Of a stretch of DNA of 64,000 nt, positions 63,861-64,000 are shown one piece after another. Below the pieces are notes generated by a model that made no database searches, was not told the DNA's origin, and was given only the letters and a program-made list of their open reading frames with translations. The translations under genes and the position numbers were made by a program. Each line of letters starts with the position of its first letter. Positions within the stretch are counted from its first letter, which is position 1. The stretch comes from Clostridium kluyveri DSM 555 (lineage in GTDB: Bacteria; Bacillota; Clostridia; Clostridiales; Clostridiaceae), in contig NC_009706.1 in the NCBI RefSeq assembly GCF_000016505.1, positions 2,294,001 through 2,358,000 of the forward strand. Reading direction: 5' to 3'.

Positions 63861-64000
63861 CTAAGCAGATGCACTGATAACAAAACTTTTATAATTTATC
63901 TTTTTAAATTCAAAAGGTCTAAATCCGCATCTTCTTAGAAGTTTTTTCATCTCTTTTAAAGAATATATTTTATAATCCCCATTATGACATATACCAAATA
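63861..64000 (-). CDS. SAM-dependent methyltransferase, C-terminal end (runs off the window)
   Basis: The last 46 codons of a gene entering from the right edge: GDYKIYSLKEMKKLLRR, then CGFRPFEFKKINYKSF. The pattern of a short strand, SLKEMKKLL helix and a GF-turn strand is that of UbiE-type methyltransferases. The stop is at 63861-63863, 21 bases before the marR start. Only the end is visible, so the substrate cannot be judged. Confidence 0.55.
   Translation of the reverse strand, partial: FGICHNGDYKIYSLKEMKKLLRRCGFRPFEFKKINYKSFVISASA

Noticed and set aside
1-64000. tRNA, rRNA or CRISPR array
   Set aside because: No cloverleaf with a CCA-type end, no ribosomal RNA core and no spaced identical repeats were found; the only regular array (39131-39270) has no spacers.

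Overview
The window looks like a chromosomal stretch of a spore-forming, strictly anaerobic Clostridium (sensu stricto). It is strongly AT-rich, uses AGGAGG-type ribosome binding sites with many TTG and GTG starts, and carries an alpha/beta-type and an H-type small acid-soluble spore protein, a Spo0E-like phosphatase and a CpI-type [FeFe] hydrogenase. The gene set would suit an acetogenic or solventogenic clostridium such as the C. ljungdahlii/C. kluyveri group, but the species is an inference. I recognised no rRNA, tRNA or CRISPR array.

Layout. 1-3.7 kb: two convergent chemoreceptors. 3.8-10 kb: a polyphosphate locus (ppk, two Ppx/GppA paralogues, an HD-domain protein). 10-18 kb: MFS exporter, [FeFe] hydrogenase with a long leader, DUF503 protein, homocysteine methyltransferase, SGNH hydrolase and an N-terminally truncated Bcr/CflA transporter. 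17.9-22.5 kb: a KimA-type potassium importer in an operon with a short KdpD and KdpE. 22.7-26.9 kb: AEC permease, class B penicillin-binding protein, second SGNH hydrolase. 27-36 kb: the acetoin dehydrogenase operon acoABCL, its sigma-54 activator acoR, and lipA/lipB. 36-39.3 kb: a YitT remnant, a CPBP protease and an IS30-family insertion sequence with a 20-bp repeat array at its 3' end. 39.3-43.6 kb: XRE regulator plus membrane protein, polysaccharide deacetylase, a sigma/anti-sigma fusion, a proline-rich repeat protein. 43.6-46.8 kb: spore genes in a zone of gene decay (three remnants) with a possible structured RNA. 46.8-51.9 kb: PadR and TetR regulated membrane/ABC modules and a flavodoxin. 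52.5-54 kb: a decayed Ca-type P-ATPase. 54-58.7 kb: SspH, an acetyltransferase and an ECF-sigma/ABC operon whose ATPase has a damaged Walker A. 58.8-64 kb: a Zn/Cd P-type ATPase under a metal-operator promoter, a metallophosphoesterase, a MarR/phosphatidyltransferase pair and the end of a methyltransferase.

How genes work together. The clearest system is 27-36 kb. acoABCL makes an acetoin dehydrogenase complex with lipoyl domains on both E2 and E3; AcoR would activate it through a sigma-54 promoter that I can read upstream of acoA. A second GG-N10-GC promoter of the same form sits upstream of lipB-lipA, so lipoate attachment and synthesis may be induced together with the enzyme that needs it. 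Other readable regulatory designs are a KdpDE system wired to KimA rather than KdpFABC, with a near match to the c-di-AMP motif of the KdpD stress-protein domain; a 44-bp perfect palindrome in front of a TetR/ABC operon; and a consensus promoter overlapped by an SmtB/ArsR-type operator in front of the Zn/Cd ATPase.

The strongest oddities are the sigma region 2/anti-sigma fusion at 41-43 kb, the Walker A Gly-to-Arg change at 57.2 kb, a Ppx paralogue lacking active-site residues, the IS repeat array and the unexplained structured segment at 45.2-45.3 kb.
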